This document shows, one piece after another, positions 52,380 through 62,026 of a stretch of 64,000 nt of DNA. Each line of letters starts with the position of its first letter. Within the stretch, counting starts at the first letter, position 1. This DNA comes from JAGDZR01 sp049115695. Lineage in GTDB: Bacteria; Bacteroidota; Bacteroidia; Cytophagales; Cyclobacteriaceae. A program made the position numbers and the translations under genes. The notes below the pieces were generated by a model that saw only the letters and a list, made by a program, of their open reading frames with translations, was not told the DNA's origin and did no database searches. The DNA lies in NCBI GenBank assembly GCA_049115695.1, contig JAGDZR010000012.1, positions 124,001 through 188,000 on the forward strand, in the 5' to 3' direction.

Positions 52380-52408
52380 AAAAAAAGACCAACGCAAATG
52401 CGATGGCC
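52380..52408 (-). terminator. Terminator after the molybdenum hydroxylase genes
   Basis: On the minus strand GGCCATCGC-ATTT-GCGTTGGTC (one T-T mismatch, one G-U pair) is followed by seven T. It lies 25 nt beyond the stop codon of the large subunit gene. Confidence 0.75.
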
Positions 52409-52432
52409 TTAAACTTTAAAAGTGCTGCGATG

Positions 52433-54619
52433 TTAGCCTAAAACAATATCTTGTTTTGCAAATGGCTGATCATAAAGTCGCTTACCTGTTGCCTGATATA
52501 AGGCATTGGCAAGAGCCCCGACGACAGGAGGAAGAGAAGGTTCTCCTAATCCTGTAGGGTCAATACCATTATTTACAAAGAACGTTTCAATTTCGAGCGG
52601 TGCTTCTTGTTGTCGAATTAAGCGATAGTTGTCAAAATTGGATTGTTCGGCCGTTCCTTCTCTAAGGGTAATATTACCAAACATCGCATGTCCAATGCCA
52701 TCGATGATTCCACCCTCAACCTGATTCCGCGCACTTACCGGATTGACAACAATTCCACAATCAACTGCACACCATACCTTTTGGACTCTTGGTTGCCCAT
52801 TCTGCATGGTGATATCTACCACCTGAGCAACGTATGAATTGTGACAGTAATAAGCTGATATACCTCGGCTAACACCAGTAGTTTCACTACCCCAGTTTGC
52901 TTTCTCCTTCACAAGTTTTAGCACACCTGCATATCGTTCAGCGTCATAATTGTTCTTTTCTCCGACCGGATCATTGATTGCTCGGTCAAACAACTGAAGC
53001 CTGAAATCCACTGGATCTTTACCAGCTGCTTCAGCCACTTCATCGAGAAACATATTCTCTATACCCGCCATGAAGTTTGATCGGGGAGCGCGCCATGCAC
53101 CTGTCGAAACATTTGAATCTACTGAATGATTTTCAGCCAGGAAGTGATCTACTGTTCCTGCTGGATATCGATTAGGAAACAATGGGCCTTCTTTGATGCC
53201 AGCTCCTCTGGCATGCCATGCAATGAGGTTGTTGTTCTCGTCCAGAGCTGCTCGGTACTTCACACTGTAAGCAGGTCGATAGGTGCCCTGTGTCATGTCA
53301 TCTTCACGCGTATAGACCAACTTGATCGGGGTACCAACTTTTGCAGAGATGGCAGCCGCTTCCACTCCAAAATTCCCGTAAAGCCTACGTCCAAATCCAC
53401 CTCCCATGCGGGTCATCATGATCGAGATGTTTTCTTCAGTCATGTCGAGCAAACTTGAAAGACTTTTTGACAAGAATTCAGGAGTTTGAATAGGGCCCTC
53501 TACGACGGCTTTACCATCGCGAACATCCGCAAAGAAGTTCATTGGCTCCATTGTGTTGTGTGCTAGAAAAGGCGCAGAATAAGTTCTTTCTATCACTTGA
53601 GCAGCATCTTTAAATGCCGTATCCGGGTCTCCATCCTTTCTTGCAGGTTGATCTGGTGCCTGTTCCAGCGCTTTGGCAAGTTGATCAGTGTGATCCTGAC
53701 TGCTTTCTGCTGGTGTATCTGCTTCCCATTCAATGGAGAGTGCTTTTTTGGCTTTCATTACCTGCCAGGTAGAATTTCCAACGATCGCAATCAATTCAGG
53801 AAATGCATTTGTGTCGGACCATTGCGGCTCAGGCGGTGCTGCATTAATAACGACAACATCTTTTATGCCATTCATCTCCTTGGCACGACTTGCATCCAGA
53901 TTTTTAAGTTTTAGACCAAAAGCAGGTGGATGGACAATCATTGCGATTTGCATTCCGTCGCGCTTTAGGTCAGAGCCATAAAGAGGCTGACCTGTGATGA
54001 TTTGGTGTGTATCTACATTTTTTGTGTCTTTTCCGATCAGGGAGAAGTCCTTGGGGTCCTTCAGCTTTACATCCTGTGGAACTTCCATCATTGCCGCAGC
54101 TTCAGCTAGTGTGCCAAATCCCGCCGACTTTCCGGATGAATGTTTTACAATGCCTTTGTCAGTAGTAATCTCACTTGCCGAAACCTGCCATTCTTTGGCA
54201 GCCGCATCAACAAGCATTTGACGCACAGTTGCCCCAGCAGTTCTCAATTCCTTCCAACCAGCTCGGATCGACTGGCTACCACCTGCCAATTGACGTTTGA
54301 AGTTTTTGTTATCAAATCCAGCTTGCTCAACTACTACATTCTTCCAATCAGCATCCAACTCCTCAGCCACAATCATTGGCATGGCCGTTTTTACATTTTG
54401 GCCAATTTCAGGGTTAGGGGAGAAAATGCTAATCAATCCATTGTTACCTATTTTGATAAAACCATTCAGGTTGGACCAACTCTCTGGAATCCCAAGCACT
54501 TCTGCCCGTGGTGGGGCACAGCCATTCAACCAGCTGAACCCAAATAGCATTCCGCCTCCAGCGGCTGCAGAAACTTTCATAAAAGATCTGCGACTTTGTT
54601 TCGTGTCAATTACTGTCAT
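52433..54619 (-). CDS. Molybdopterin-binding aldehyde/xanthine oxidase-family large subunit (IorB-like)
   Basis: 728 residues with a twin-arginine signal (SRRSFMKVSAAAGGGMLFG). It belongs to the isoquinoline 1-oxidoreductase beta-type branch of molybdenum hydroxylases, in which the Mo-binding parts occur in permuted order compared with xanthine dehydrogenase. Features include GGGFGRRLYGNFGVEAAAIS, GAWRAPRSNF, and GEPSLPPVVGALANALY with the catalytic Glu near the C-terminus. It would hydroxylate an aldehyde or N-heterocycle in the periplasm. It is preceded 21 nt upstream by the [2Fe-2S] subunit gene. No FAD subunit, c-type cytochrome or MobA/CoxF-like maturation gene is adjacent. Confidence 0.9.
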   Translation of the reverse strand: MTVIDTKQSRRSFMKVSAAAGGGMLFGFSWLNGCAPPRAEVLGIPESWSNLNGFIKIGNNGLISIFSPNPEIGQNVKTAMPMIVAEELDADWKNVVVEQAGFDNKNFKRQLAGGSQSIRAGWKELRTAGATVRQMLVDAAAKEWQVSASEITTDKGIVKHSSGKSAGFGTLAEAAAMMEVPQDVKLKDPKDFSLIGKDTKNVDTHQIITGQPLYGSDLKRDGMQIAMIVHPPAFGLKLKNLDASRAKEMNGIKDVVVINAAPPEPQWSDTNAFPELIAIVGNSTWQVMKAKKALSIEWEADTPAESSQDHTDQLAKALEQAPDQPARKDGDPDTAFKDAAQVIERTYSAPFLAHNTMEPMNFFADVRDGKAVVEGPIQTPEFLSKSLSSLLDMTEENISIMMTRMGGGFGRRLYGNFGVEAAAISAKVGTPIKLVYTREDDMTQGTYRPAYSVKYRAALDENNNLIAWHARGAGIKEGPLFPNRYPAGTVDHFLAENHSVDSNVSTGAWRAPRSNFMAGIENMFLDEVAEAAGKDPVDFRLQLFDRAINDPVGEKNNYDAERYAGVLKLVKEKANWGSETTGVSRGISAYYCHNSYVAQVVDITMQNGQPRVQKVWCAVDCGIVVNPVSARNQVEGGIIDGIGHAMFGNITLREGTAEQSNFDNYRLIRQQEAPLEIETFFVNNGIDPTGLGEPSLPPVVGALANALYQATGKRLYDQPFAKQDIVLG

Positions 54620-54640
54620 CTTCGTTGTGTTCAGGGTTGA

Positions 54641-55102
54641 TTAACTCATTTTTGTTGAAGCCGTTTTAATCGCGGCTTTGATCCTGGTATAAGTTCCGCA
54701 TCTGCAAATGTTCCCATTCATAGCGGCCTCTATTTGATCATCATTAGGATTGGGTGTAGTTGCAAGCAGAGATGCTGCATTCATTATCTGTCCAGCCTGA
54801 CAATATCCACACTGTGGAACATCATGTTCTTTCCAGGCTTCCTGTAGGGGATGATCACCATTTTCTGATAAACCTTCGATAGTCGTAACCTCATTTCCAC
54901 CTACGGCAGAGATGGGCATGCTACAAGATCTCATGGCAACACCATTGACGTGCACTGTACATGCACCGCATTGTGCAATTCCGCATCCGTATTTGGTTCC
55001 GACGAGGTTAAGATCGTCTCTAAGAACCCAAAGTAATGGTGTGTCTGAGTCGACATTCACCTCACGGGCTTTACCGTTTATTTTGAGCTGATAATTTGGC
55101 AT
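54641..55102 (-). CDS. [2Fe-2S] small subunit of molybdenum hydroxylase (IorA-like)
   Basis: 153 residues with two iron-sulfur clusters. The plant-type ferredoxin site is GCGIAQCGACTVHVNG plus a later Cys (CSM), and the all-helical second cluster site is QCGYCQAGQI with NICRCGTY. It passes electrons from the Mo centre. It has no signal peptide of its own, so it should fold with the large subunit and be carried across on its Tat signal. The start is the ATG at 55102. Confidence 0.95.
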   Translation of the reverse strand: MPNYQLKINGKAREVNVDSDTPLLWVLRDDLNLVGTKYGCGIAQCGACTVHVNGVAMRSCSMPISAVGGNEVTTIEGLSENGDHPLQEAWKEHDVPQCGYCQAGQIMNAASLLATTPNPNDDQIEAAMNGNICRCGTYTRIKAAIKTASTKMS

Positions 55103-55203
55103 AGATTTATTTATAAGAGATTTCTATCAATTTATTAAATCTCTGTTCGAAAGTCAATGCCGAATTTAGAAACGGTTACTAGCAAATGACGAACTACGAG
55201 TAA

Positions 55204-58200
55204 CTAGTGATGAATTACCAATCGAAGAGAAATGTTCTGGTCGTCACCAAAGAGACTTACAATATAAATGCCGTCAGAAATTGAGATGAGATTGATGGTT
55301 GGACCAATTTTCTCATTAAGTAATTCCCTACCCATAAGATCGCTAATAATTACACGGCTGAACTCCTTGTAGTTGGTGATGTGGAGTTCATTTTGGGCAG
55401 GATTTGGATAAATCCAATGGGATGATGTGGACAGACCAAGTGCAACTGGTTTACTTTCGATTATGTGAATTGAAATTGAGTCATAAGCAATACAGCCGGC
55501 TGCATTGGTAGCTAGAAGTTCGAATAAATGTACATTGGCACTGTCGAAAAATAACGTGGGTTCACTTTGATGTGAGATGAGCATTGAATCCACTATCCAG
55601 CTGTAATCATTGGCAATCGAATCACTCTTGAATTTTATGGATTTTCCTTCATCCAAATAAAGCGTATCTATGCTAGGGTTGATATTGATCACAAAATCGA
55701 TCGGTGATAGAAGTGCTGATATTGCTTGGCTTGGGAGGATTCCATCTATGTTGGTCACATAGATCAGTGTATCCCGTATCAGACTATCTATGGTTAAGAT
55801 CTTTCCCTTTGAAATAGGTTGTGTTAAGGCAGAGTCACTGAAGAAGGTAAAATGATCTCCATTTTGGGGAGCAAGGTTTACTGACTCGCCTAAGCAAATT
55901 GGATCATTGATCATAATTGGAGCTGGACCAGGGATAAAAGTTAAAGCCCTTTCAACTCTTACATTGCAGCCATCTGTTGTCGTTGCGACCAATGCTACAT
56001 TGTAACTGGAATCCTGCACATTGAGGTTAAAATAAGGTTCATTTGATTGGAATGATTCATTAATATACCACGATGAAGATGTGGTGGGTGTCGAGGTAGT
56101 TCTTAGCGTTGCATAATTTGCATATAAACTGTCCAGCAACGGAATTGCTTCGAAATCTAACGTTACATCGGCAAGTTGTAACAAGACTTTAACCTTCGCA
56201 CTCTCTAATCCACTTGTATATTTAGATACATAGATGGTAGTGTCTTTGTCCACCTGGCCGAATGGTATGGATGTCCCGGATGAAATATATTGTATAGATG
56301 TCTCTGAAGCATAAAGTCTAAGTGTATCATTTTGTCCGGTTGAGATGGTCGCAACCTGGTCAGGACAGACGAGCATGTCTATAAGCATAGGAGGGGATGG
56401 ACGTTCGAGCACTACTAGCGTAGATGAATCGTTCGCCAAACATCCATGTTCATTGGTTATGCTGAGTATGACTTGATAAGATCCTGCCTTGTGGTAGGTT
56501 GGTCTGGGGTTTTGAATCCCAGTGGCCTGCGTTTCATTACCAAAATCCCATTTCCATGATGTAGGAAGTATGCTTTGATCAAGGATTTGAATTTTGTTTT
56601 GAGGATCGTCTCCTAGGAACAAGGTATCTTTTTCAAACCTAAAGTCTGCTATCTCAGTGAGTCGCTTGATTTCGATCGATTGAATTTTTCCCGCATAGCT
56701 CGAATCCAGGTTACTGAAGAAAAACGTTGTATCCGAGTTCAAGGGTCCCACGATCAGTGTATCGCCAATTGCGAGCGTATCTTGACCTATAGGGTCAGAG
56801 AAAAACGCAAAAGAAATCCCTTCATCAGGCTTTAGGGTTACAAGACCACCCTCACAAGAAAATACCGTTTCTGAAGTAAACGGATTGTTTTTAATCACTG
56901 CTAGTTTTTCTTCCAATTGATCGAGCACATTATCAACACTTGTGGTCGATGAAGAAGCTCCCAAAAGTACATGCATCGAGTAATCGGCATAAGGAAGCAG
57001 GGTGTCAAGTTGATAGCCCGAATACGAGGATAGGGTGGTGTCAGTATCAAAACCAATGCTGTCGGATCGAACATTTAGATAACCGATTAACAGGCTGTCA
57101 GTTAAGGTTGTTGTATCATCGGCAATGATAACTCCACCACTGCAGCTACTTGCTGAATCAAGTAGCCTTAGTCCAACAACCGCTGACATTTGTTCGATTG
57201 TTATTGTATTTCCCACCATTGAAAACCTACTGCCTTCAGGCCAGTCGTTAAACAATCCACTTTTAACCCCAAATAACGTGTCGATTGAATTATTAATTAT
57301 TCGATAGGAAAGGAGTAAACCTGGTATGCTATCCCAATAGTAACTGGATTGTTCTACTCTGACGTTCGAGATGGAATCAGTCACTTTAAATTCATGATAC
57401 AGAGATTGATCAGTTTGTGCATAAATCTTAGGAAGAATGCTTTGTTCGATTTCAAAGTCACTAGTTAGTTGATTTGAACTCAATGTGGTAGGCAAATTAT
57501 GATAGACAATGGAGTCATTAGGTTGCATGTAAAATCCCAGATTATCAATGAGTTGGTTATCTCGATAGATCAATCCAACTCCATGTGATTTATCATCATC
57601 GGTATAGCCAATATTTCCAGAACTTGAAATTGTGGTCTTCAGACTATCTCCTCCAAGATGATGCTCATTGCCAGCGGTGTATATTCGAAAGAAATGCTGG
57701 TCTTTCCAATTGGATCCGATTGCAGCGATTCCAATGTCTAATTGTTGATCAGGCCCGGTTTCATCATTGATGACAAATTTGAGAGGTGAAATCGGAATCG
57801 TATCGCCAGTATTCAAAAATATATTGCGGATCTCATCGGAAAGGACGGTGATGCCATTTTCTAGAGAATCCAGCATCAATGCCATGCCGACAATCGGGTC
57901 CATTACATTGGTGATAGAAAGGGTCAATGAAACAGTATCGCCTCGATAAAAACCTGATTCCCAACGACCGGAAAATTGGGCATCCACAATTTGGATTGAC
58001 CTAATGGACCCTTGACTTACAGCTTTAAAAGCATTCAATCTGCCACTACCAAGCTTGCCGATAAATCTAGCATTGTTATCAATGTCATAAATGTTGTCCG
58101 TGGTGGATCGAATTCGTTCTGCAATTTGAGTAGCGGTAAGATTCGGGAATGCGGATTTAATCAGTGCGGCGGTTCCAGCGACCATGGGGGCAGCATAGGA

Positions 58201-59283
58201 GGTGCCATCATCTCTTGCATATTGATTGTCTTTGGTGGTGGAGTATATCGAAATACCGGGAGCTACCAAATCTACTTTGTCATTGTAGCTGGATAATCCT
58301 CCTTTAATGTCATTCAGGTTTGTGGCACCCACTGACAATACATTATCATAGCTAGCCGGATAGAAATAGTCTTCAGCATTATCATTGCCTGCGGCTGCAA
58401 CGATCAATACATTTTTTTCAAGTACGGCGTAGTTGATGATGTCTTGATTGAATTGAGAATAACTATCGGTTGACCCCCAACTCAAATTAATGATTGCTGC
58501 ACCATTATCTGCCGCGTATTGGATCGCCTCATAACTACCATTGGATTCTGTATCAGCTGTTGTGAAATTCTTCAACGACATAATGCTGGCTTCATAACCA
58601 ATTCCCGCTATGCCAATGCCATTATTTGTTGCTGCCGCTGCTATTCCGGAGACTCTGGTACCGTGAGTGCTGCCATCCGCAGTGACGTCATTGTCTCTAT
58701 CTGCGAAATCATAGCCCAATTCATCATCGATATAACCATTGTTATCATCATCAACTCCATTGATAGGATCATCATTGTAATACAACTTGGCAGATAGGTC
58801 CTCGTGATTGGGGTCAATCCCTGTGTCTACTATGGCGATCACCACACCAGGATTGGATTTGGAGATGTCCCAGGCATCATACGCTTTGATCAGATCTAAA
58901 TAAGGTTGATCCCCGCTGAGAAGACTAGCTGAAGGATCATTTGGGATCGCTAGCAAGCGCTCATTAAATACCTGCTCTATGTAGATCACATTGCCCAAAG
59001 ATTTAATTGAATCTATGAAGGAATTGATATCTGCAGGCTCGTCAATGGTGAAACGATAAATACCATCTAGGATAGAAGGGCGATTGTTAGTTGATTTTTT
59101 TACAGCTCGCAGGGACTTTGTGGCATTTCGCAATGTGTCAATCGAGAGCAGGTCTGGTTTCGAATCGGCTTGTTCTTTGATTTTGATGACAAACTCTCCG
59201 GAGATTGGTTGACGAAATGTACGCTGACCCTGGGTTGTTAAGGTCACCATAAAAACTACCAAACCGAACCACCATTTCATCAT
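55204..59283 (-). CDS. Subtilisin-like S8 peptidase with T9SS sorting domain
   Basis: 1359 residues. A signal peptide is followed by a propeptide-like segment, then a subtilase domain (about residues 130-420) with all three catalytic residues: VDTGIDPNHEDL (Asp), HGTRVSGIAAA (His) and GTSYAAPMVAGTAAL (Ser). The C-terminal half repeats an Ig-like module (pattern C-x-G/D ... F-F-S-D ... L ... D-T-x-x-x-x-N) and PKD-like units such as WKWDFGN. The last about 75 residues (WIYPNPAQNELHI ... SDGIYIVSL) form a type A T9SS sorting signal, so the enzyme is exported and anchored at the cell surface. It ends the minus-strand run that starts with the NamZ-like gene. Confidence 0.93.
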   Translation of the reverse strand: MMKWWFGLVVFMVTLTTQGQRTFRQPISGEFVIKIKEQADSKPDLLSIDTLRNATKSLRAVKKSTNNRPSILDGIYRFTIDEPADINSFIDSIKSLGNVIYIEQVFNERLLAIPNDPSASLLSGDQPYLDLIKAYDAWDISKSNPGVVIAIVDTGIDPNHEDLSAKLYYNDDPINGVDDDNNGYIDDELGYDFADRDNDVTADGSTHGTRVSGIAAAATNNGIGIAGIGYEASIMSLKNFTTADTESNGSYEAIQYAADNGAAIINLSWGSTDSYSQFNQDIINYAVLEKNVLIVAAAGNDNAEDYFYPASYDNVLSVGATNLNDIKGGLSSYNDKVDLVAPGISIYSTTKDNQYARDDGTSYAAPMVAGTAALIKSAFPNLTATQIAERIRSTTDNIYDIDNNARFIGKLGSGRLNAFKAVSQGSIRSIQIVDAQFSGRWESGFYRGDTVSLTLSITNVMDPIVGMALMLDSLENGITVLSDEIRNIFLNTGDTIPISPLKFVINDETGPDQQLDIGIAAIGSNWKDQHFFRIYTAGNEHHLGGDSLKTTISSSGNIGYTDDDKSHGVGLIYRDNQLIDNLGFYMQPNDSIVYHNLPTTLSSNQLTSDFEIEQSILPKIYAQTDQSLYHEFKVTDSISNVRVEQSSYYWDSIPGLLLSYRIINNSIDTLFGVKSGLFNDWPEGSRFSMVGNTITIEQMSAVVGLRLLDSASSCSGGVIIADDTTTLTDSLLIGYLNVRSDSIGFDTDTTLSSYSGYQLDTLLPYADYSMHVLLGASSSTTSVDNVLDQLEEKLAVIKNNPFTSETVFSCEGGLVTLKPDEGISFAFFSDPIGQDTLAIGDTLIVGPLNSDTTFFFSNLDSSYAGKIQSIEIKRLTEIADFRFEKDTLFLGDDPQNKIQILDQSILPTSWKWDFGNETQATGIQNPRPTYHKAGSYQVILSITNEHGCLANDSSTLVVLERPSPPMLIDMLVCPDQVATISTGQNDTLRLYASETSIQYISSGTSIPFGQVDKDTTIYVSKYTSGLESAKVKVLLQLADVTLDFEAIPLLDSLYANYATLRTTSTPTTSSSWYINESFQSNEPYFNLNVQDSSYNVALVATTTDGCNVRVERALTFIPGPAPIMINDPICLGESVNLAPQNGDHFTFFSDSALTQPISKGKILTIDSLIRDTLIYVTNIDGILPSQAISALLSPIDFVININPSIDTLYLDEGKSIKFKSDSIANDYSWIVDSMLISHQSEPTLFFDSANVHLFELLATNAAGCIAYDSISIHIIESKPVALGLSTSSHWIYPNPAQNELHITNYKEFSRVIISDLMGRELLNEKIGPTINLISISDGIYIVSLFGDDQNISLRLVIHH

Positions 59284-59289
59284 GCCTGA

Positions 59290-60090
59290 CTAGGTCACCT
59301 TTGATTTAGCAACAATCCTTGCAAAAAGTCCAGGGAAAAACCTTTTTACATAAATGCCGGCTTTTTCCTTTAATCCACCAATGTAGACTTCCTGTTTATC
59401 ATTTTGTATCGCTTTGACAATGTGACGAGCACATACTTCAGCGCTCATTCCTTTGCCCTGTGCATTATCCATTTTGTTTTGCGGTGTGCCATCAGCTACT
59501 AGCGCGTTAATGGATATATTGGTTTTTATGAACCCGGGACAAATTATTGACACTTTGATGTTGTCGTTTACATGCTCAGCACGTAAGGCATCATAATAGC
59601 CATGCAATGCGTGCTTTGCAGCACAATAGGCAGACCTCCAAGGAGTGCTAATAATTCCGGTGGCGGAACTTAAAACCACTTGATGTCCAGCTTGTTGCTC
59701 GACCATTTTTGGTAAAACAGACTTGGTCAGGGCTATTGCTCCGAAATAATCAATCTCCATTAGGCGTCTATCCACGGATATGTCAGTATCGATGATTGCC
59801 GATCGCTGGCTAATGCCCCCTCCATTGATTAATATATCTACACGACCGTGAATGGAGAGCGCTTGCTGGCCTTTTCCTGGAAGCTCATCTGCTTGGGCCA
59901 GGTCCACAGTCAGAATGGAAATGTTCTCCGGGTACTGACAATTAGACTTTACACGTTCCAACTCGGACTCCCTACGTGCTGAAATGATGATTTTAGCGCC
60001 GGTCTTATTGATCTGATAAGTGAGGGCTTCACCAATTCCTGAAGACCCACCAATTAACCATACTACTGTATTAGAATCCAGTTTTGACAT
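59290..60090 (-). CDS. Short-chain dehydrogenase/reductase
   Basis: 266 residues of the classical SDR fold: GGSSGIGEAL cofactor loop, INGGGIS in place of NNAG, the catalytic Ser in LSSATG and YCAAK as the YxxxK pair. The C-terminal tail (KRFFPGLFARIVAKSK) is basic and amphipathic, suggesting membrane contact as in DHRS7-type relatives. The substrate cannot be predicted. It lies 25 nt downstream of folA and 6 nt upstream of the subtilase gene. Confidence 0.9.
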   Translation of the reverse strand: MSKLDSNTVVWLIGGSSGIGEALTYQINKTGAKIIISARRESELERVKSNCQYPENISILTVDLAQADELPGKGQQALSIHGRVDILINGGGISQRSAIIDTDISVDRRLMEIDYFGAIALTKSVLPKMVEQQAGHQVVLSSATGIISTPWRSAYCAAKHALHGYYDALRAEHVNDNIKVSIICPGFIKTNISINALVADGTPQNKMDNAQGKGMSAEVCARHIVKAIQNDKQEVYIGGLKEKAGIYVKRFFPGLFARIVAKSKVT

Positions 60091-60115
60091 GCGTAAATAA
60101 CTAATAGATTGAGGA

Positions 60116-60616
60116 CTAAATCCGTTCGTAAATTACAAAATCAAATGGGTAATCGTGTCGATCATCTGCTGGATGATGCGATCTGTCCACTTCTTTGAAC
60201 AGGTCTTTGTCAAAAATGGGAAACTTAGTATCACCCATAATAATTGCATCAATTTCCGTCAGGTAAATGCGGTCTGCAACTGCAAGACCCAATTCGTAAA
60301 TCTGTCCTCCTCCAATAATAAAGGCTTCATCATCGCCATGGACGTCAGCATAGTCAATGGCAGATGGTAGATCAACAAAGCTTATGGTGCCGTCAGCTGC
60401 AAAACTGGGATTTCGCGAAAGAATCAAATTTGTGCGCTGTGGCAAAGGCTTGAACTTAGGAGGAAGCGACTCGAAATTTTTCCTTCCCATTATCACGTGA
60501 TGACCCTTGGTTTTTTCCTTGAAGAATTGAAAATCATCAGGAAGATGCCAGGGGAGATCGTTGTTGACGCCTATAATTCGATTGCTGCTCATCGCTGCGA
60601 TCATGGAAATAATCAT
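60116..60616 (-). CDS. folA: Dihydrofolate reductase
   Basis: Reduces dihydrofolate to tetrahydrofolate with NADPH. The 166 residues have the standard length. Visible features are the N-terminal strand MIISMIAAMSSNRIIG, the Met20-loop segment NNDLPWHLPDD with the catalytic Asp, HHVIMGRKNFESL, and IGGGQIYE for NADPH. It lies 39 nt downstream of fmt on the same strand, a meaningful pairing because Fmt uses 10-formyl-tetrahydrofolate. Confidence 0.96.
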   Translation of the reverse strand: MIISMIAAMSSNRIIGVNNDLPWHLPDDFQFFKEKTKGHHVIMGRKNFESLPPKFKPLPQRTNLILSRNPSFAADGTISFVDLPSAIDYADVHGDDEAFIIGGGQIYELGLAVADRIYLTEIDAIIMGDTKFPIFDKDLFKEVDRSHHPADDRHDYPFDFVIYERI

Positions 60617-60655
60617 ATGTTAATCCTATTTGAACGTAAAACTAATGAGAACAGA

Positions 60656-61567
60656 TTAAGGCCATCTGTATCCTCGAAGAAGATCTTCTACTTTCATTCT
60701 TTTTTTTCCCTGTAGCTGTAATTCCTGAATGGAAATACTTCCATCTTGACAACCAACTTTTATGTAAGTCTTACCGTCTGACAGGAATGTTCCGGCCGGT
60801 ATTTCTTCCTGATCGATGGAGGCTTTATATACCTTCATCGATTGGTCATGCATAATGGTCCAGGCGGCTGGATAGGGAGACAATCCCCTTATAAAGTTGC
60901 TGACCTGCTCAGCATTCTTATGCCAATCAATCTGGCAATCTTCTTTGAATATCTTAGGAGCATGCCTGATGACTATTGACTCGTCCTGGGGCAGTGCTTC
61001 TACATTCCCTTGCTCAATTGATCTAACAGTTTTAAGCACTAATTGACTCCCGATTTGCATCAGGCGTTCATACACAGTCCCAACATTGTCATCATCTTGG
61101 ATTGGAGTGCGCTCCTGAAAAATGATACTGCCTGTGTCAATTTCATGTTTGAGAAAGAAAGTAGTCACGCCAGTTTCTTTTTCACCATTGATGATGGCCC
61201 AGTTGATTGGGGCGGCACCCCTGTACTGAGGAAGTAGGCTTCCGTGTAAGTTAAAAGTTCCTTTTGGAGGCTGGCTCCAAACAACTTCAGGAAGCATCCT
61301 AAATGCGACTACTATTTGTAAATCAGGATTAAGCATTCTTAACTGCTCTAGAAATTCAGGGCTTTTGAGATTGGTAGGTTGCAGAATGTTGAGGTCGACA
61401 GATTGTGCATATTCCTTAACAGCTGAGATACTCAACTTTTTACCTCTCCCTTTAGGTTTATCCGGTGCTGTTACGACTCCTACAACATTGGCACCAGACT
61501 CTACTAATGCTTTTAGACTCTCAACTGCAAACTCAGGAGTGCCCATGAATACTATTCTCAATGACAT
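60656..61567 (-). CDS. fmt: Methionyl-tRNA formyltransferase
   Basis: Transfers a formyl group from 10-formyltetrahydrofolate to initiator Met-tRNA. The 303 residues include the formyl-transfer domain (RIVFMGTPEFAVESL at the start, FNLHGSLLPQYRGAAPINWAI with the catalytic Asn-His, KHEIDTGSI) and the C-terminal OB-like domain (WTIMHDQSMKVYKA). Def, its usual partner, is not adjacent. ATG start at 61567. Confidence 0.97.
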   Translation of the reverse strand: MSLRIVFMGTPEFAVESLKALVESGANVVGVVTAPDKPKGRGKKLSISAVKEYAQSVDLNILQPTNLKSPEFLEQLRMLNPDLQIVVAFRMLPEVVWSQPPKGTFNLHGSLLPQYRGAAPINWAIINGEKETGVTTFFLKHEIDTGSIIFQERTPIQDDDNVGTVYERLMQIGSQLVLKTVRSIEQGNVEALPQDESIVIRHAPKIFKEDCQIDWHKNAEQVSNFIRGLSPYPAAWTIMHDQSMKVYKASIDQEEIPAGTFLSDGKTYIKVGCQDGSISIQELQLQGKKRMKVEDLLRGYRWP

Positions 61568-61594
61568 AGAAGCAAAATTAGCCGGGTGCCTTCA

Positions 61595-62023
61595 TTATTG
61601 ATAATAGGCGTTCTTCTTTCTTTTGAATTCCTCAATTATCATTTCATTTTTTTGATCATTGATTCGGAAATAGATAACCGCCCTCTGTGGGTTAGTATTT
61701 CGTAGGTTTTTCCGAGAATCTCCAAGAGCTTTCGTTGGGTCCTTGCTTACAGAGTAATCGTCATTAGCAGTAATCGAAATGATGGAATCTTGTATGAACA
61801 GCTTTGAGAAATGAAGCCCAACATCGTCAATTCGCACTGAGTCAAATGTTATGGCTTGAGTATTTGAATAAATGAATTGGAAATGATATTTCGTGCCTGC
61901 AGAAGTTGATATACCTCCATGCCAGTTTTGCCATTCAGCTGATATGATGATGGGCTCTTCCAAACTTTTGGATTTTTGAGCACAACCAAGGGTTATGAGT
62001 AACAGGGCAATGAATCTTACCAT
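61595..62023 (-). CDS. Hypothetical lipoprotein
   Basis: 142 residues with a lipoprotein signal peptide (ALLLITLGC lipobox). A small beta-rich domain follows (WHGGISTSAGTKYHFQFIY, FRINDQKNEMIIEEF). I recognise no family. It begins 3 nt after the stop codon of the NamZ-like gene and precedes fmt by 27 nt, so it is likely co-transcribed with both. Confidence 0.7.
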   Translation of the reverse strand: MVRFIALLLITLGCAQKSKSLEEPIIISAEWQNWHGGISTSAGTKYHFQFIYSNTQAITFDSVRIDDVGLHFSKLFIQDSIISITANDDYSVSKDPTKALGDSRKNLRNTNPQRAVIYFRINDQKNEMIIEEFKRKKNAYYQ

Positions 62024-62026
62024 GAT

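Noticed and set aside
53126..54644. Several plus-strand ORFs of 75-135 codons opposite the molybdenum hydroxylase gene
   Set aside because: The minus strand encodes a complete, motif-rich protein through the whole interval; the opposite frames have no recognisable features and are shadows of its codon pattern.
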